NCBI RefSeq assembly: GCF_002752675.1
Contig: NZ_CP024608.1
Location: 5,952,001 to 6,016,000 of the forward strand
Direction: 5' to 3'
Origin: Massilia violaceinigra
GTDB taxonomy: Bacteria > Pseudomonadota > Gammaproteobacteria > Burkholderiales > Burkholderiaceae_D
DNA: 64,000 nt
Shown: positions 18,348 through 26,955 of the stretch, piece by piece
How positions within the stretch are numbered: position 1 is the first letter of the stretch
How the letters are laid out: every line of letters starts with the position of its first letter
Program-made: the position numbers and the translations under genes
Notes under the pieces: generated by a model
What the model was told of the DNA's origin: nothing
The model's input: only the letters and a program-made list of their open reading frames with translations
Database searches by the model: none

Positions 18348-18641
18348 AGCGCATAATCAGCAAGTAAGGTGCTCAGAAACGGATTTACCAGGCGATGGTA
18401 GAGGCAGCACCAACTAGCTAACTGACGTGGCTCAATCGTGTGTGCGGTGACGTTTCAACATGTGTTCGACGGGCGTCCATGAACTAAGTTCCGTAGTCGG
18501 GCATCTTTCTTTTGGGTGAAAGTGACAGCGCTGTGCCCGATTGTCGGGCGCGTCAAAATGCAAAAAGCCGGGTTTCCCCGGCTCTGCTTGATTCGCTTTA
18601 AACTCACAAATCATATGGCGTTATAGTCGCCAGCAACTTAT
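18348..18641. other. Non-coding gap upstream of the export operon
   Basis: Contains no gene I can support. The promoter of the - strand export operon should lie in the half next to 18347, but I see no convincing -10/-35 pair. The other half holds the hairpin at 18564-18583. A 60-codon open frame on the - strand runs through the hairpin and is not credible as a gene. The gap ends at the target duplication of the insertion sequence. Confidence 0.5.
18564..18583 (-). terminator. Rho-independent terminator-like hairpin
   Basis: A 7-bp GC stem (AGCCGGG / CCCGGCT, loop TTTC) is followed on the - strand by a run of five T. It would end transcription arriving from the right, yet no intact - strand gene lies there now, because the insertion sequence and gene remnants begin a few dozen bases away. 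The core recurs at 20302-20319. Confidence 0.5.
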
Positions 18642-19876
18642 GGGTACCTCGAAAAACTACCCCGCCCGTGGCGTGATGGCGAACCAGCGATTCTGAATCT
18701 TTCCTCATGATCAAAACCAGTCTGTTTGCCGACCAGGAGCGCGAAGCCAAGCTGAACAAGCTGGGCGATGCGCTGCGGGTGATGGAGCAGCACGTCGACT
18801 TCGCCGCGTTAGCGGATGAAGTGGACCGTGCAGCGCCGCGCCCCAGCCGCGAGCGCGGCCGCCGCCCCCCGTTCCCGACCGAACTGATGGTTCGCGTCTT
18901 GCTGATCCAGCAGTTGTTCAACCTGAGCGACGAGCAGATGGAATTCCAGTTGCTCGACCGCTTGAGCTTCCAGCGCTTTGTGGGGCTGCGCTCGAGTAGC
19001 CAGATACCGGACCGGACGACGATCTGGACCTTCAAGGAACGCCTGATCCAGGCAGGCGCCAGCGAAAGCATCTTCGAAGCCGTGAACCGGCAACTGAGCA
19101 AACACGGTTACATCGCGCGCGGCGGGCAAATGGTCGACGCGAGCATCGTGCAGGCGCCGAAACAGTCGCTGAGTAAGAATGAGAAGGCGCTGGTGAAGGA
19201 AAACGCCATGCCCATCGAATGGAAACCTGCCAAACGCCGTCAGAAGGACATGGACGCGCGCTGGACCAAGAAGCACGGCAAGTCCTACTTCGGCTACAAG
19301 GTCTCGGCCAACGCCGACAAGCGCTACAAGCTGGTGCGCAAGATCAAGGTGAGCACGGCCAGCGAGCACGACACGCTGCACTTTGAAGAGGTGCTCGATC
19401 CGGCCAACACGAACCGCAACATCCTGGCCGACAAGGGCTACGTCGACGGAGAGCGTGAAGAGCGGCTGAGCAAACAGGGCTGGCGCATGCACATCCAGCG
19501 CAAAGGAAGCAAGGACAAGCCGATCTCGGCAGCCCAGGAGCGGCGCAACAAGCGCATCGCCAAGACCCGCGCCCGCATCGAGCATGTGTTTGCCGGTATG
19601 GCGCAATTGGGCGGCAAGGCGCTGCGCACCATCGGTCTGGCGCGCGCGACGCTGCAGCTCAATTGGAAAGTCGCCGCATACAATCTGCGGCGTCTGGTCT
19701 ACTTGAAGGAGGCCAGGGTCGAGGCGTTCTGACGCCCGCAGTCCGTCCGGACTACGCAAAATGAGGTTGAGTGCCGATAAAACCGGAGGGAAGCGGCTCG
19801 GCCTTGCATCAAAATCCGAGCCTGCTGGCATCGCGACCGGCATTCACGCGGAATTTACCGGTAATTCGAGGTTCCC
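18642..19876 (+). mobile_element. IS5-family insertion sequence, complete
   Basis: 1235 bp. The ends are imperfect inverted repeats: GGGTACCTCGAA at the left and, read inward from the right, GGGAACCTCGAA. Both ends are flanked by a 4-base direct repeat TTAT (18638-18641 and 19877-19880), consistent with a target duplication. One long transposase gene fills the element. Intact ends, duplication and gene suggest recent insertion. Confidence 0.88.
18707..19732 (+). CDS. IS5-family transposase
   Basis: 341 residues, a full-length DDE transposase. The three catalytic acidic residues sit in MVDASIV, ADKGYVDGE and RARIEHVFAGM, and the N-terminal region has the DUF772-like segment (LLIQQLFNLSDEQMEFQLL) of IS5-group enzymes. 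It catalyses excision and integration of its own element. No frameshift or internal stop is seen, so it is probably functional. The start is the only ATG ahead of the conserved N-terminus (TSLFADQERE), 65 bases inside the left inverted repeat. Confidence 0.93.
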   Translation: MIKTSLFADQEREAKLNKLGDALRVMEQHVDFAALADEVDRAAPRPSRERGRRPPFPTELMVRVLLIQQLFNLSDEQMEFQLLDRLSFQRFVGLRSSSQIPDRTTIWTFKERLIQAGASESIFEAVNRQLSKHGYIARGGQMVDASIVQAPKQSLSKNEKALVKENAMPIEWKPAKRRQKDMDARWTKKHGKSYFGYKVSANADKRYKLVRKIKVSTASEHDTLHFEEVLDPANTNRNILADKGYVDGEREERLSKQGWRMHIQRKGSKDKPISAAQERRNKRIAKTRARIEHVFAGMAQLGGKALRTIGLARATLQLNWKVAAYNLRRLVYLKEARVEAF

Positions 19877-19900
19877 TTATGCGCGGGCAATTCGCGTCAT

Positions 19901-20047
19901 TTAAATGAGGTCCCAGCAGATCGCCTTGACGACTGCATCTACCTTATTCTGAGCATGAAGTTTTTTCTGACCGTATCCATGTGCTTGTCGGCGGTGTGCT
20001 TTGTCACCCCAAGTTTATCGGCGATTTGTTGAGTAAACAGCTTACTT
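19901..20047 (-). pseudogene. LuxR-type HTH regulator, C-terminal remnant with frameshift
   Basis: Read on the - strand, the frame gives LFTQQIADKLGVTKHTADKH and then, after switching frame in a run of six A (19961-19966 as T), KLHAQNKVDAVVKAICW and a stop. This is the second half of a LuxR/FixJ DNA-binding domain (recognition helix TKHTADKHM, then the dimerisation helix). The 5' part is missing, an in-frame stop lies just upstream at about 20053, and one base is lost in the A run. Not expected to give protein. Confidence 0.65.
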
Positions 20048-20256
20048 TAGCAATTGACTCCGCAATAGACATGCTGCCACTGGACGAGCGAACCGCGATC
20101 GTTCTCCGCGAGCTTGAAGGACTTCGCTACGAGGAAATAGCACGAATCATCGAGTGTCCCGTCGGTACCGTACGAAGCAGGATTTTTCGAGCGAGGGAGG
20201 CAATTATTGAAAAGATCGGCCCCTTGCGTGACGCATCCCGAACGAAGCGCTTTTAG
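20026..20256 (+). pseudogene. ECF sigma factor (RpoE-like), region 4 remnant
   Basis: The frame ending at 20256 encodes AIDMLPLDERTAIVLRELEG, YEEIARIIECPVGTVRSRIF and RAREAI, the sigma-4 helix-turn-helix of RpoE-like ECF factors. Regions 1 and 2 (core binding, -10 recognition) are absent, and the codons before 20026 are read from sequence that belongs to the LuxR remnant on the other strand. A 91-codon frame starting at 19981 is therefore a chimera at a deletion junction. If translated it would be a lone DNA-binding domain. Confidence 0.65.
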
Positions 20257-20301
20257 CGGGCAGGTGCGCAGTCTCCCGGGGTGCTACCGAATGTCGAAGA
20301 A

Positions 20302-20325
20302 AAGCCGGGTTTCCCCGGCCTTTTG
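20302..20325 (+). terminator. Rho-independent terminator after the sigma-factor remnant
   Basis: Stem AAGCCGGG / CCCCGGCCTT with a short T-rich loop followed by TTTTGCTT on the + strand, 46 bases past the sigma remnant stop. The core is identical to the hairpin at 18564. Confidence 0.6.
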
Positions 20326-20670
20326 CTTGGTGTTCTAGTCTCGGCGCTTAGTCCTTCCAGGCACCAATCGTAATCCATCCTTTTCCCATTACTAAGTCGA
20401 CCTTTCCGGCTTCGCGAGCCGCCTCGGCCAGCAGCTCATGACCAGTGCGGCCAACCAGAACATCGCTGTGGTGCGCTCACTGAACAAGCGTGCCGCCCGG
20501 GCCTCGTCGTGGTTCTGTCGCGTTGTTGAACGCAGCGCGGATTTCCCGTGCCGGGCATGGCGGCAGTGACGACATTCGGGCACGTTCATCACGACGGGGG
20601 CATTGCCGACAATCGGACACGGACTGATCCATAGCTAAATCGGCCGCTTCCAGGTTCTTCTTCATTAAAC
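20326..20670. other. Gene-poor stretch with coding debris
   Basis: No intact gene. On the - strand, 20348-20476 encodes 42 residues ending in GKGWITIGAWKD with a stop immediately upstream in frame; it looks like the end of a lost gene that I do not recognise. Two overlapping - strand frames of 66 and 71 codons in 20392-20692 have no recognisable content and are probably chance. Confidence 0.4.
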
Positions 20671-20672
20671 AA

Positions 20673-20722
20673 AAAAGCCGTACCAAACCCACTGCTTCTC
20701 GCGTGGGCCGGGTACGGCTTTT
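20673..20722. terminator. Strong bidirectional terminator hairpin
   Basis: Outer stem AAAAGCCGTACC (20673-20684) pairs with GGTACGGCTTTT (20711-20722), and an inner stem CCCAC/GTGGG extends it. A T-rich tail on the + strand and the complementary A run on the other side make it usable in both directions. It insulates the debris on its left from the aminotransferase gene on its right. Confidence 0.7.
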
Positions 20723-20870
20723 AGTTTTTAGTGGCTAAAAAAGTGCGCTTTCGTCCCAGTCGCCTGCACCTTGGCTTGAGCAGCCGGCATCCGGGTTCGC
20801 GATTGATAGCCGGGATGGTGCGATGCAGCTAAGCTACAATACTTTGTCCGCTTAACCTACCGAATGCTCC

Positions 20871-22028
20871 ATGTCCACTCCCGTCCTGCACACCCGCCTG
20901 CCCGCCGTCGGCACCACCGTCTTTTCACTGATGTCGGCGCTGGCCAGCGAGCATAGCGCGGTCAACCTGGGCCAGGGCTTTCCCGATTTCGCCTGCGAAC
21001 CGGCCCTGCTCGACCATGTCGACGCCGCCATGCGCGCCGGCCACAACCAGTATCCGATGATGACCGGCGTACCCGCGCTGCGCGAGGCCATCGCCGCCAA
21101 GATCGCCGCCGTCTATGGTGCCCACTACAACGCCGCCACCGAGATCACCGTCACCGCCGGCGCCACCCAGGCCCTGACCACGGCGATCCTGTGCTGCGTG
21201 CACCCGGGCGAGGAAGTGATCGTCATCGAACCGGCCTACGACAGTTACCTGCCCGCCATCACCCTGGCCGGCGGCGTGCCGGTGCCGGTCGCGATGGAAC
21301 TCGGCGAACAGGGCTACACAGTACCGTGGGACCGGATCGCCGCGGCCGTCACGCCACGCACGCGCCTGATTATCATCAACACCCCGCACAACCCCACCGG
21401 CTCGATCCTGCGCGCGGCCGACCTGCGGGCCCTCACCGACATCGTGCGCGGCAGCGACATCCTGATCCTGTCCGACGAAGTCTACGAACACATGGTCTAC
21501 GACGGCGCGCGCCACGAGTCGGTATGCCGCTATCCGGAACTGGCCGGGCGCAGCTTCGTCGTATCGAGCTTCGGCAAGACGTACCACGTCACCGGCTGGA
21601 AAATCGGCTACGTCGCCGCGCCCGCCAGCCTGATGGCGGAATTCCGCAAAGTCCACCAATACAATGTCTTCAGCGTCAACACACCCATGCAGCACGGCCT
21701 GGCCACCTACATGGCCGACCCGGCGCCGTATCGCGATCTGCCGGCGTTTTACCAGCGCAAGCGCGACCTGTTCCGGGATGGCCTGAAAGGCTCGCGCTTC
21801 ACGTTGTTGCCAGCCGACGGAACTTATTTTCAGTGCGTCAAGTATGAGGCGATTTCGCCTATACTGGAGTCGGATTTTGCACAATGGCTGACCACCGACA
21901 TCAAGGTCGCCGCCATCCCCGTGTCGGCGTTTTACAGCCAGGGACGGGAGTCCGGCATTGTGCGTTTTTGCTTCGCCAAGAAAGACGAAACCTTGCGCCT
22001 GGCGCTGGAGCGCCTCGCAAGACTGTGA
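20871..22028 (+). CDS. ybdL: PLP-dependent methionine aminotransferase (YbdL-like)
   Basis: 385 residues, the same length as E. coli YbdL and collinear with it by recall (GTTVFSLMSALA, NLGQGFPDF, NQYPMMTGV, TVTAGATQAL, NTPHNPTGS, SDEVYEHMVYDG). The PLP lysine lies in SFGKTYHVTGWKIGY and the substrate-carboxylate arginine in VRFCFAKK. A fold-type I enzyme of the cytosol; YbdL prefers methionine, with histidine and phenylalanine as weaker substrates, and related enzymes close the methionine salvage cycle. ATG at 20871 directly precedes the conserved N-terminus. The region just upstream contains TACAAT (20835-20840) as a possible -10 without a clear -35. Stands alone or is co-transcribed with the HD-GYP-like gene 22 bases on. 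Confidence 0.9.
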   Translation: MSTPVLHTRLPAVGTTVFSLMSALASEHSAVNLGQGFPDFACEPALLDHVDAAMRAGHNQYPMMTGVPALREAIAAKIAAVYGAHYNAATEITVTAGATQALTTAILCCVHPGEEVIVIEPAYDSYLPAITLAGGVPVPVAMELGEQGYTVPWDRIAAAVTPRTRLIIINTPHNPTGSILRAADLRALTDIVRGSDILILSDEVYEHMVYDGARHESVCRYPELAGRSFVVSSFGKTYHVTGWKIGYVAAPASLMAEFRKVHQYNVFSVNTPMQHGLATYMADPAPYRDLPAFYQRKRDLFRDGLKGSRFTLLPADGTYFQCVKYEAISPILESDFAQWLTTDIKVAAIPVSAFYSQGRESGIVRFCFAKKDETLRLALERLARL

Positions 22029-22050
22029 TTCATCGGGCTGGAAGACCATC

Positions 22051-23148
22051 ATGGCAATCAGGCGCATCACCTTGGCAGATCTGGCATTCGGCGAACCCTT
22101 GCGCTGGGATATTTTCAGCACGCCCTCGTCGAACCGTCCGCTGCTGCAGAAAGGCCAGGTCCTCGCGCCCGGCCAGCTGGACGACTGGATCGAGGCGGGC
22201 CTGTATGCCGAGGCGTCGTCGCCGGTATCGGTACTGCAATCGCTCAACCAGATCAACCGCCGCCTCGAACGCACCCTGATGGACCTGCGCGACCAGGGCA
22301 GCGCCGACCGCGAACTGCGCGCCATCGCCCAGGACCTGATCGCCACCGTCGAACGGGGTGCCGACGTTGCCCTGGCAGCCATTTTCCTCAACCAGATCGC
22401 CGGCGCCTATGCCGTGCGCCATTGCACCGAAGCGGCCGTCGTGGCCTGCCTGATCGCGCACGCCATGCACAAGTCGCCCGTTGAAGTGCTGGTGATCACG
22501 GCGGCGGCCCTGAGCATGAACGTGGGCATGGTGCGCCAGGCCGACCTGTTCCAGAACAAGGATGGCGCCCTGTCGCACGAAGAACGGGCGCTGGTGCGGC
22601 GCCATCCGTCGGCCAGCGTCGAAATGCTGCGCTTCGCCGGCGTCAGCGACGAAGCCTGGCTCGACCTGGTGCTGCTGCACCACGAGAATGACGACGGCAG
22701 CGGTTATCCGGCCGGCAAACTGGGCGATGAGATTTCGCAAAATGCCAAGCTGATCGGGCTGGCCGACCGCTATTGCGCCTTCGTTTCGGCGCGCAATTAT
22801 CGGCGCTCCCTGCTGCCGCCGGTGGCGCTGGAGCGTTTATGCGCAGGCAACGACATGCCGTACGACCAGATCGTGCTCGGGCACTTTGCCACGCAGATCG
22901 GCGCCTACCCGCCCGGCACGCTGGTGCGGCTGGAGAATGCGGAGCTGGGCGTGGTGTCGCGGCGCGATGAAGACGGCGCGGGGATGGCGGTGCATGTGCT
23001 GCGCGCGGCGGACGGCAAGGCCCTGGCCGAGGCGCAGCAGCGCGTGACCACCCAGCCGGGCTGCGCGATCGCGGAGGCACTGCATGAAGATCACGCCAAA
23101 TTGCGCTTTCCGATGAAGCAGATCTGGGGCGAGCTGGCGAGCTTGTAA
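22051..23148 (+). CDS. Degenerate HD-GYP domain protein
   Basis: 365 residues, no signal peptide. The N-terminal 120 residues form an unassigned sensory or dimerisation part seen in many betaproteobacterial HD-GYP proteins. The HD-GYP part keeps the first histidine (VRHCTEAAV), the HH-E segment (LLHHENDDGSGYP, GYP intact) and the LADRY helix, but the HD signature itself reads MNVG where active enzymes have HDIG. The metal-binding His-Asp pair is thus lost and cyclic-di-GMP hydrolysis is doubtful; it may bind the nucleotide or act by protein contact. It converges with the MSHA operon, with only one base between the two stop codons. ATG at 22051 was chosen because the earlier in-frame start lies inside the aminotransferase gene. 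Confidence 0.85.
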   Translation: MAIRRITLADLAFGEPLRWDIFSTPSSNRPLLQKGQVLAPGQLDDWIEAGLYAEASSPVSVLQSLNQINRRLERTLMDLRDQGSADRELRAIAQDLIATVERGADVALAAIFLNQIAGAYAVRHCTEAAVVACLIAHAMHKSPVEVLVITAAALSMNVGMVRQADLFQNKDGALSHEERALVRRHPSASVEMLRFAGVSDEAWLDLVLLHHENDDGSGYPAGKLGDEISQNAKLIGLADRYCAFVSARNYRRSLLPPVALERLCAGNDMPYDQIVLGHFATQIGAYPPGTLVRLENAELGVVSRRDEDGAGMAVHVLRAADGKALAEAQQRVTTQPGCAIAEALHEDHAKLRFPMKQIWGELASL

Positions 23149-23149
23149 A

Positions 23150-24274
23150 TCAGCGCGCCAGCGCCGCCACCTTGCGCTCGACGAAGCCCTGCAGCTCGGG
23201 CGCCAGATTGCCCGCCGCCCTGGCCCGCTGGAATGCCGCCAGCGCTTCCGGCAGCCGCTTCTCCGCTTCCAGTGAAATCCCCAGCCCCATCCACCACACA
23301 CTATTTTCCGGCGCGGCGCGCAGCGCGGCCTGATACTGTTCCGCCGCTTCCTGATGGCGCCGCTCACGCTGCAGCGCACCGGCCAGGAAGGCGCGATACT
23401 CGCCGTTGCCCCCGGCCGCCGGTAAGCTCGCCATCAGGGTGTCGATTCCGGACCCGCCGCCGTCGATCTGCAAGCGCGCCAGCAGCATCGCCATGGCGGG
23501 CTGTCTGACGTCCAGCGCCAGTCCGGCCTGCAACAGGCGCATCGCTTCATCGGTGCGGCGCTGCTCGATCAGGATGCCGACCAGGGTCTGGCGCGCAGCC
23601 TCATGCCGCGCATCGATGGCGAGCGCAGCTTCAAGCTGCGCTACCGCCTCCGTCACGCGGCCGTCCTGCAAGCTGGTCAAGGCACGCCGGTAGGCGCCCT
23701 CGGCGCCCTGCCCGGTGACCGCCTCCCGGCCTGCCTGCGGCGCCAGCGCCACGCTGGCCACCGGCGTGTAGACGCGCGGCGCCGGGGACACGGGTTTTTC
23801 CTCGCGCACCGGTACGTTCCGCTCGCGCAGCGGTGCCGGGGTCGCAAGCTTTTCCTCGCGTAGCGGGGGCGCCGGCGCCTGCTCCGGCTGCGCGGCCGGC
23901 TTGGGCCGCGCGGCCGCATTGTCCGACACCACCGTGGCCGGCGGCGGCGGCGCGGTCGTCGCCACCGTCGCCACCTGCTGCGGCTGCGCCGTTTCCGGCA
24001 TCGGCAGCTGTTCCGGCGGCGTGATGACGACCGGCCGGATCGGCGCCGCGGGCGCCGCCACCGCCACCGGCGCGGTGCGCGGCTGTTGCAGGTAGCGCCA
24101 GCCGTACACGCCGCCCGCGGTCAGGATGATCACCCCGGCCAGCGCGCCCATCACCACCGGCAGCGGCACGCTGCGCTCGCCCCGCCCCACCGGCCGGATA
24201 TCAGCCGGCGCGCCATCGGCACCGGGCGAACCGCGCTTGTCGAGATCCTGCAGCATCTTGTTGATCAGACTCAT
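23150..24274 (-). CDS. mshN: MSHA biogenesis protein MshN (TPR protein)
   Basis: 374 residues. N-terminal MSLINKMLQDLDKRG is the hallmark of MshN. A single membrane helix (about 39-58, PLPVVMGALAGVIILTAGG) anchors it in the inner membrane; a Pro/Ala-rich spacer (60-190) is followed by TPR repeats (about 200-370, for example AYRRALTSLQDGRVTEA) in the periplasm. It helps assemble the mannose-sensitive haemagglutinin type IVb pilus. The ATG overlaps the mshM stop (ATGA). Last gene of the - strand operon. Confidence 0.87.
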   Translation of the reverse strand: MSLINKMLQDLDKRGSPGADGAPADIRPVGRGERSVPLPVVMGALAGVIILTAGGVYGWRYLQQPRTAPVAVAAPAAPIRPVVITPPEQLPMPETAQPQQVATVATTAPPPPATVVSDNAAARPKPAAQPEQAPAPPLREEKLATPAPLRERNVPVREEKPVSPAPRVYTPVASVALAPQAGREAVTGQGAEGAYRRALTSLQDGRVTEAVAQLEAALAIDARHEAARQTLVGILIEQRRTDEAMRLLQAGLALDVRQPAMAMLLARLQIDGGGSGIDTLMASLPAAGGNGEYRAFLAGALQRERRHQEAAEQYQAALRAAPENSVWWMGLGISLEAEKRLPEALAAFQRARAAGNLAPELQGFVERKVAALAR

Positions 24275-25161
24275 GTGTTCAAGGCCCAGGTTAGTCCGCC
24301 GCCCGCCGCCAGGCTCAGCGCCAGCGCGGCAAACCAGGGCCACCGACGGCGCCTGGCGGAAATCGTATCGCGCACCGCTTCGCTCACGTGGCTGCGGCTC
24401 ACTTGCTGCTTGCCCTGACCGTAGCACAGCATCAGCGCCTTGTGCGCGAGGATGTTGACCAGCCGCGGAATGCCGCCGCTGGCCGAGTACAGCGCGCCCA
24501 CCGCCTGCCGGCTGAACAGGCGCGCGCCGGTGAACCCGGCCACCCGCAACCGGTGCGCCAGGTAATAGTCCACATCGTCCCGCGTCAGCGGTCCCAGATG
24601 GTAGTGAAACGTGATGCGCTGGGCCAGCTGGCGAATCGATCGCAGGGCCAGGTTGCGGTTCAGCTCGGGCTGGCCGAACAGGACGATTTGCAGCAGCTTG
24701 CGTTTTTCGGTTTCGAGGTTGGTCAGCAGGCGCAGCGCTTCCAGGCTGTCGATGGGAATCGCCTGCGCTTCGTCCAGGCACAGCAGCACGCGCTTGCCCT
24801 CATTGGCCAAGGCCAGCAACCTGTTCGTGATGGCCTTGATCAGCTGATGCTGGTCGACATTCTTGTCCAGCACCACTTCCAGTTCGTCGGCCAGGGCCAG
24901 CATCAGGGTGCGCGGCTCCAGATACGGGTTGGGAATGTAGGCGGTGAAGAAAGCGTCGCCCAGGGTCGCCATGAACTTGCGGCACAACAGGGTTTTGCCG
25001 GTGCCGACTTCGCCGGTGATCTTGATGAAGCCTTCGCCACTGCGGGCGGCCACCAGCAAGGTATTGAGCGCTTCCTGCGAATGCGGGCTGGTGAAAAAGA
25101 AACTCGTGTCCGGCGTAATGCCGAACGGGACTTCGCGCAGGCCGAAGTGCGAGGTGTACAT
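24271..25161 (-). CDS. mshM: MSHA biogenesis protein MshM (ExeA-like AAA ATPase)
   Basis: 296 residues. Starts MYTSHFGLREVPFGITPD, typical of MshM and ExeA. Walker A GEVGTGKTLLC near residue 52 and Walker B LLCLDEAQAI; a C-terminal membrane helix (PWFAALALSLAAGGGLTW) anchors it. Family members are thought to help place the secretin, by analogy with ExeA. A paralogue with the same layout is encoded at 40615-41523. It starts one base after the mshL stop. Confidence 0.88.
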   Translation of the reverse strand: MYTSHFGLREVPFGITPDTSFFFTSPHSQEALNTLLVAARSGEGFIKITGEVGTGKTLLCRKFMATLGDAFFTAYIPNPYLEPRTLMLALADELEVVLDKNVDQHQLIKAITNRLLALANEGKRVLLCLDEAQAIPIDSLEALRLLTNLETEKRKLLQIVLFGQPELNRNLALRSIRQLAQRITFHYHLGPLTRDDVDYYLAHRLRVAGFTGARLFSRQAVGALYSASGGIPRLVNILAHKALMLCYGQGKQQVSRSHVSEAVRDTISARRRRWPWFAALALSLAAGGGLTWALNT

Positions 25162-25162
25162 G

Positions 25163-26947
25163 TCAGCGGCGCCCTGCCGCGTTCGGGTCCAGATCGTCGA
25201 AGCGGCGGCTGGTGTCGAGCAAATCCTGGTTCCAGCCGTTGGGGCCGTCGACGATGGTCGGCTTGATCAGCACCACCAGCTCACGCTTCTGGTTGACGTT
25301 GGCCTTGTTGCGGAACAGCCCGCCGATCACCGGCAGATTGCCGGCGCCCGGAATCTGCGAGCCATCGGCGGTCGAGGATTGGCGCATCAAGCCGCCGATG
25401 GCGACCACCCGCCCATCCTGCCCGCGCACCATGCTGTCGATTTCCGACGTCGACGAGGCCGCCAGCGGCAGGCTCAGGTTGCCGGCGCTGCCCAGGCTGA
25501 CGGACTTGTTGACCGTGGTCACCTGGCTGACCGAGGGGTGCACGTGCAGCAAGATATTGCCCTTGTCATCGATCTGCGGGGTCACGTCGAGCACCACGCC
25601 GGAAAAGAACGGCTGCAGGGTCACGCTCGGGCTGACGGTATTGTTGTTGTCGCCCGTGCTGGTGGTGGTCGACACGCCGGTCACGTAAAACTCGTCGGTG
25701 CCGATCTTGAGCACGGCTTTCTGGTTGTTGATGGTGGCAATGCGCGGGCTCGACAGCACGTGCACGGTGCCTTGCGATTCCAGAAAGGAAATCAGTGCGG
25801 CGAAATTGCTGGTCTGGAAGGCCAGTCCGAACATCGACCCGGCCGTGGCCGCCGCATTCGAGAGCAGGAAGCCGGTGCTGGCGGCAATGGTCTTGCCATC
25901 GCTGATGACCGGCGGCTGGCCGGTACCGAACGGCAGTGGCTGGAGCGTGGTGCCGGGCGTGAGGAAGCCGGTCGAGACGCGGTTGCCGTGCGAGCCGGGG
26001 AAGGAGGCGAACGAGGCCCAGTTGATGCCGCTCTGGAAGCTGTCGTTCAGTTCCACTTCGAGGATCTTGGCTTCCAAAATCACCTGGCGCCCGACCGACA
26101 GCTGGGTCGCTTTCAGGAACAGGTCGACGTTGCGCAGTTCCTCCGGCATGGCGCGGATCACCACCACGCCCGACTGCGGATTGACCACCACCGTGCGGCC
26201 GTCCTCTTTCGAGCCGACAATCGCGGCGATCGACGCCTTGAGCTCGACCCAGAAATCGCTGTCCGAGGTGGTGCTGACGTTGCTGCTGTCGGACCGCTCG
26301 CTGGTGCCGCCGCCGTTCTGGTCGTTATTGCTATTGTTGCTGTTGTTGCCCTGCCCCGAGCTGCCGCTGCTGCCGCCGCTGTTGCTGGTGCCGGCATTGG
26401 TGATCGAGGTGGAGGTCACGCGCAGGTTGGATTTGCCCTTGCGGTTGCCGACCAGGTAGTTGACCTGGAACATGCGCGTCTGCATGGTGAGCGGCTTGAT
26501 CGAGACGCGGTTACCCTCGATCCGGTATTCGTAGCCGTACATTTCGCGCACGGCGTCGAGCGCTTCGGCCAGGGTCACGTCCTTCAGGTTGGCGCTGATG
26601 TTACCGCTGACTTCGGGATGGACCAGCATGTTGTAGCGCGTGCCGGTGGCGATCGAATTGAAGAATTGCTGCGCCGGCACATTGTTGAAGCTGACATTGA
26701 AGCGCTCTTCCAGCGCCTGGCGCGACTTGGGCAGCTGCCCGGCCAGCGCCGCGACGGGCGGCAGCAAGGCCGCCGCCACCGCGTCGTCGGGCCGCGCCGT
26801 GGCGGGCACGGGACGCGCGGCGGCCGCCATCTGGGCGGTGATGTTCTCGTACGTGTCGCGCTTGGGCGTGGCGTTGCAGCCAGCCAGGATGACGGCGCTG
26901 GCCATCACCGATGCCATCACGAGGTGTTCCACACGTTGTTTTTGCAT
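25163..26947 (-). CDS. mshL: MSHA secretin MshL (outer-membrane pore lipoprotein)
   Basis: 594 residues. Lipoprotein signal with lipobox LAGC (C24). Then the N-terminal secretin/STN-type domains (LRVTSTSI, VVVNPQSGVVVIRAMPEELRNV) split by a Ser/Asn/Gly-rich linker (about 180-220), and the C-terminal secretin domain with VILEAKILEVELND, VHVLSSPRIATINNQ and VVAIGGLMRQ, ending with the usual ELVVLIKPTIV. It forms the ring through which the MSHA pilus leaves the cell. A second secretin of the same kind is at 41591-43432. Confidence 0.92.
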   Translation of the reverse strand: MQKQRVEHLVMASVMASAVILAGCNATPKRDTYENITAQMAAAARPVPATARPDDAVAAALLPPVAALAGQLPKSRQALEERFNVSFNNVPAQQFFNSIATGTRYNMLVHPEVSGNISANLKDVTLAEALDAVREMYGYEYRIEGNRVSIKPLTMQTRMFQVNYLVGNRKGKSNLRVTSTSITNAGTSNSGGSSGSSGQGNNSNNSNNDQNGGGTSERSDSSNVSTTSDSDFWVELKASIAAIVGSKEDGRTVVVNPQSGVVVIRAMPEELRNVDLFLKATQLSVGRQVILEAKILEVELNDSFQSGINWASFASFPGSHGNRVSTGFLTPGTTLQPLPFGTGQPPVISDGKTIAASTGFLLSNAAATAGSMFGLAFQTSNFAALISFLESQGTVHVLSSPRIATINNQKAVLKIGTDEFYVTGVSTTTSTGDNNNTVSPSVTLQPFFSGVVLDVTPQIDDKGNILLHVHPSVSQVTTVNKSVSLGSAGNLSLPLAASSTSEIDSMVRGQDGRVVAIGGLMRQSSTADGSQIPGAGNLPVIGGLFRNKANVNQKRELVVLIKPTIVDGPNGWNQDLLDTSRRFDDLDPNAAGRR

Positions 26948-26955
26948 GCTTTTTG

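Noticed and set aside
18432..18614. Small 60-codon gene on the - strand
   Set aside because: It reads through the terminator hairpin at 18564 and has no ribosome site or similarity that I can see.
19981..20256. Intact 91-residue sigma-like regulator
   Set aside because: Its first 15 codons are antisense to a LuxR remnant and the core-binding part of a sigma factor is missing.
20392..20692. Two short overlapping - strand frames between the terminators
   Set aside because: No recognisable domain or start signal; one runs over the edge of the terminator at 20673. They are treated as debris.
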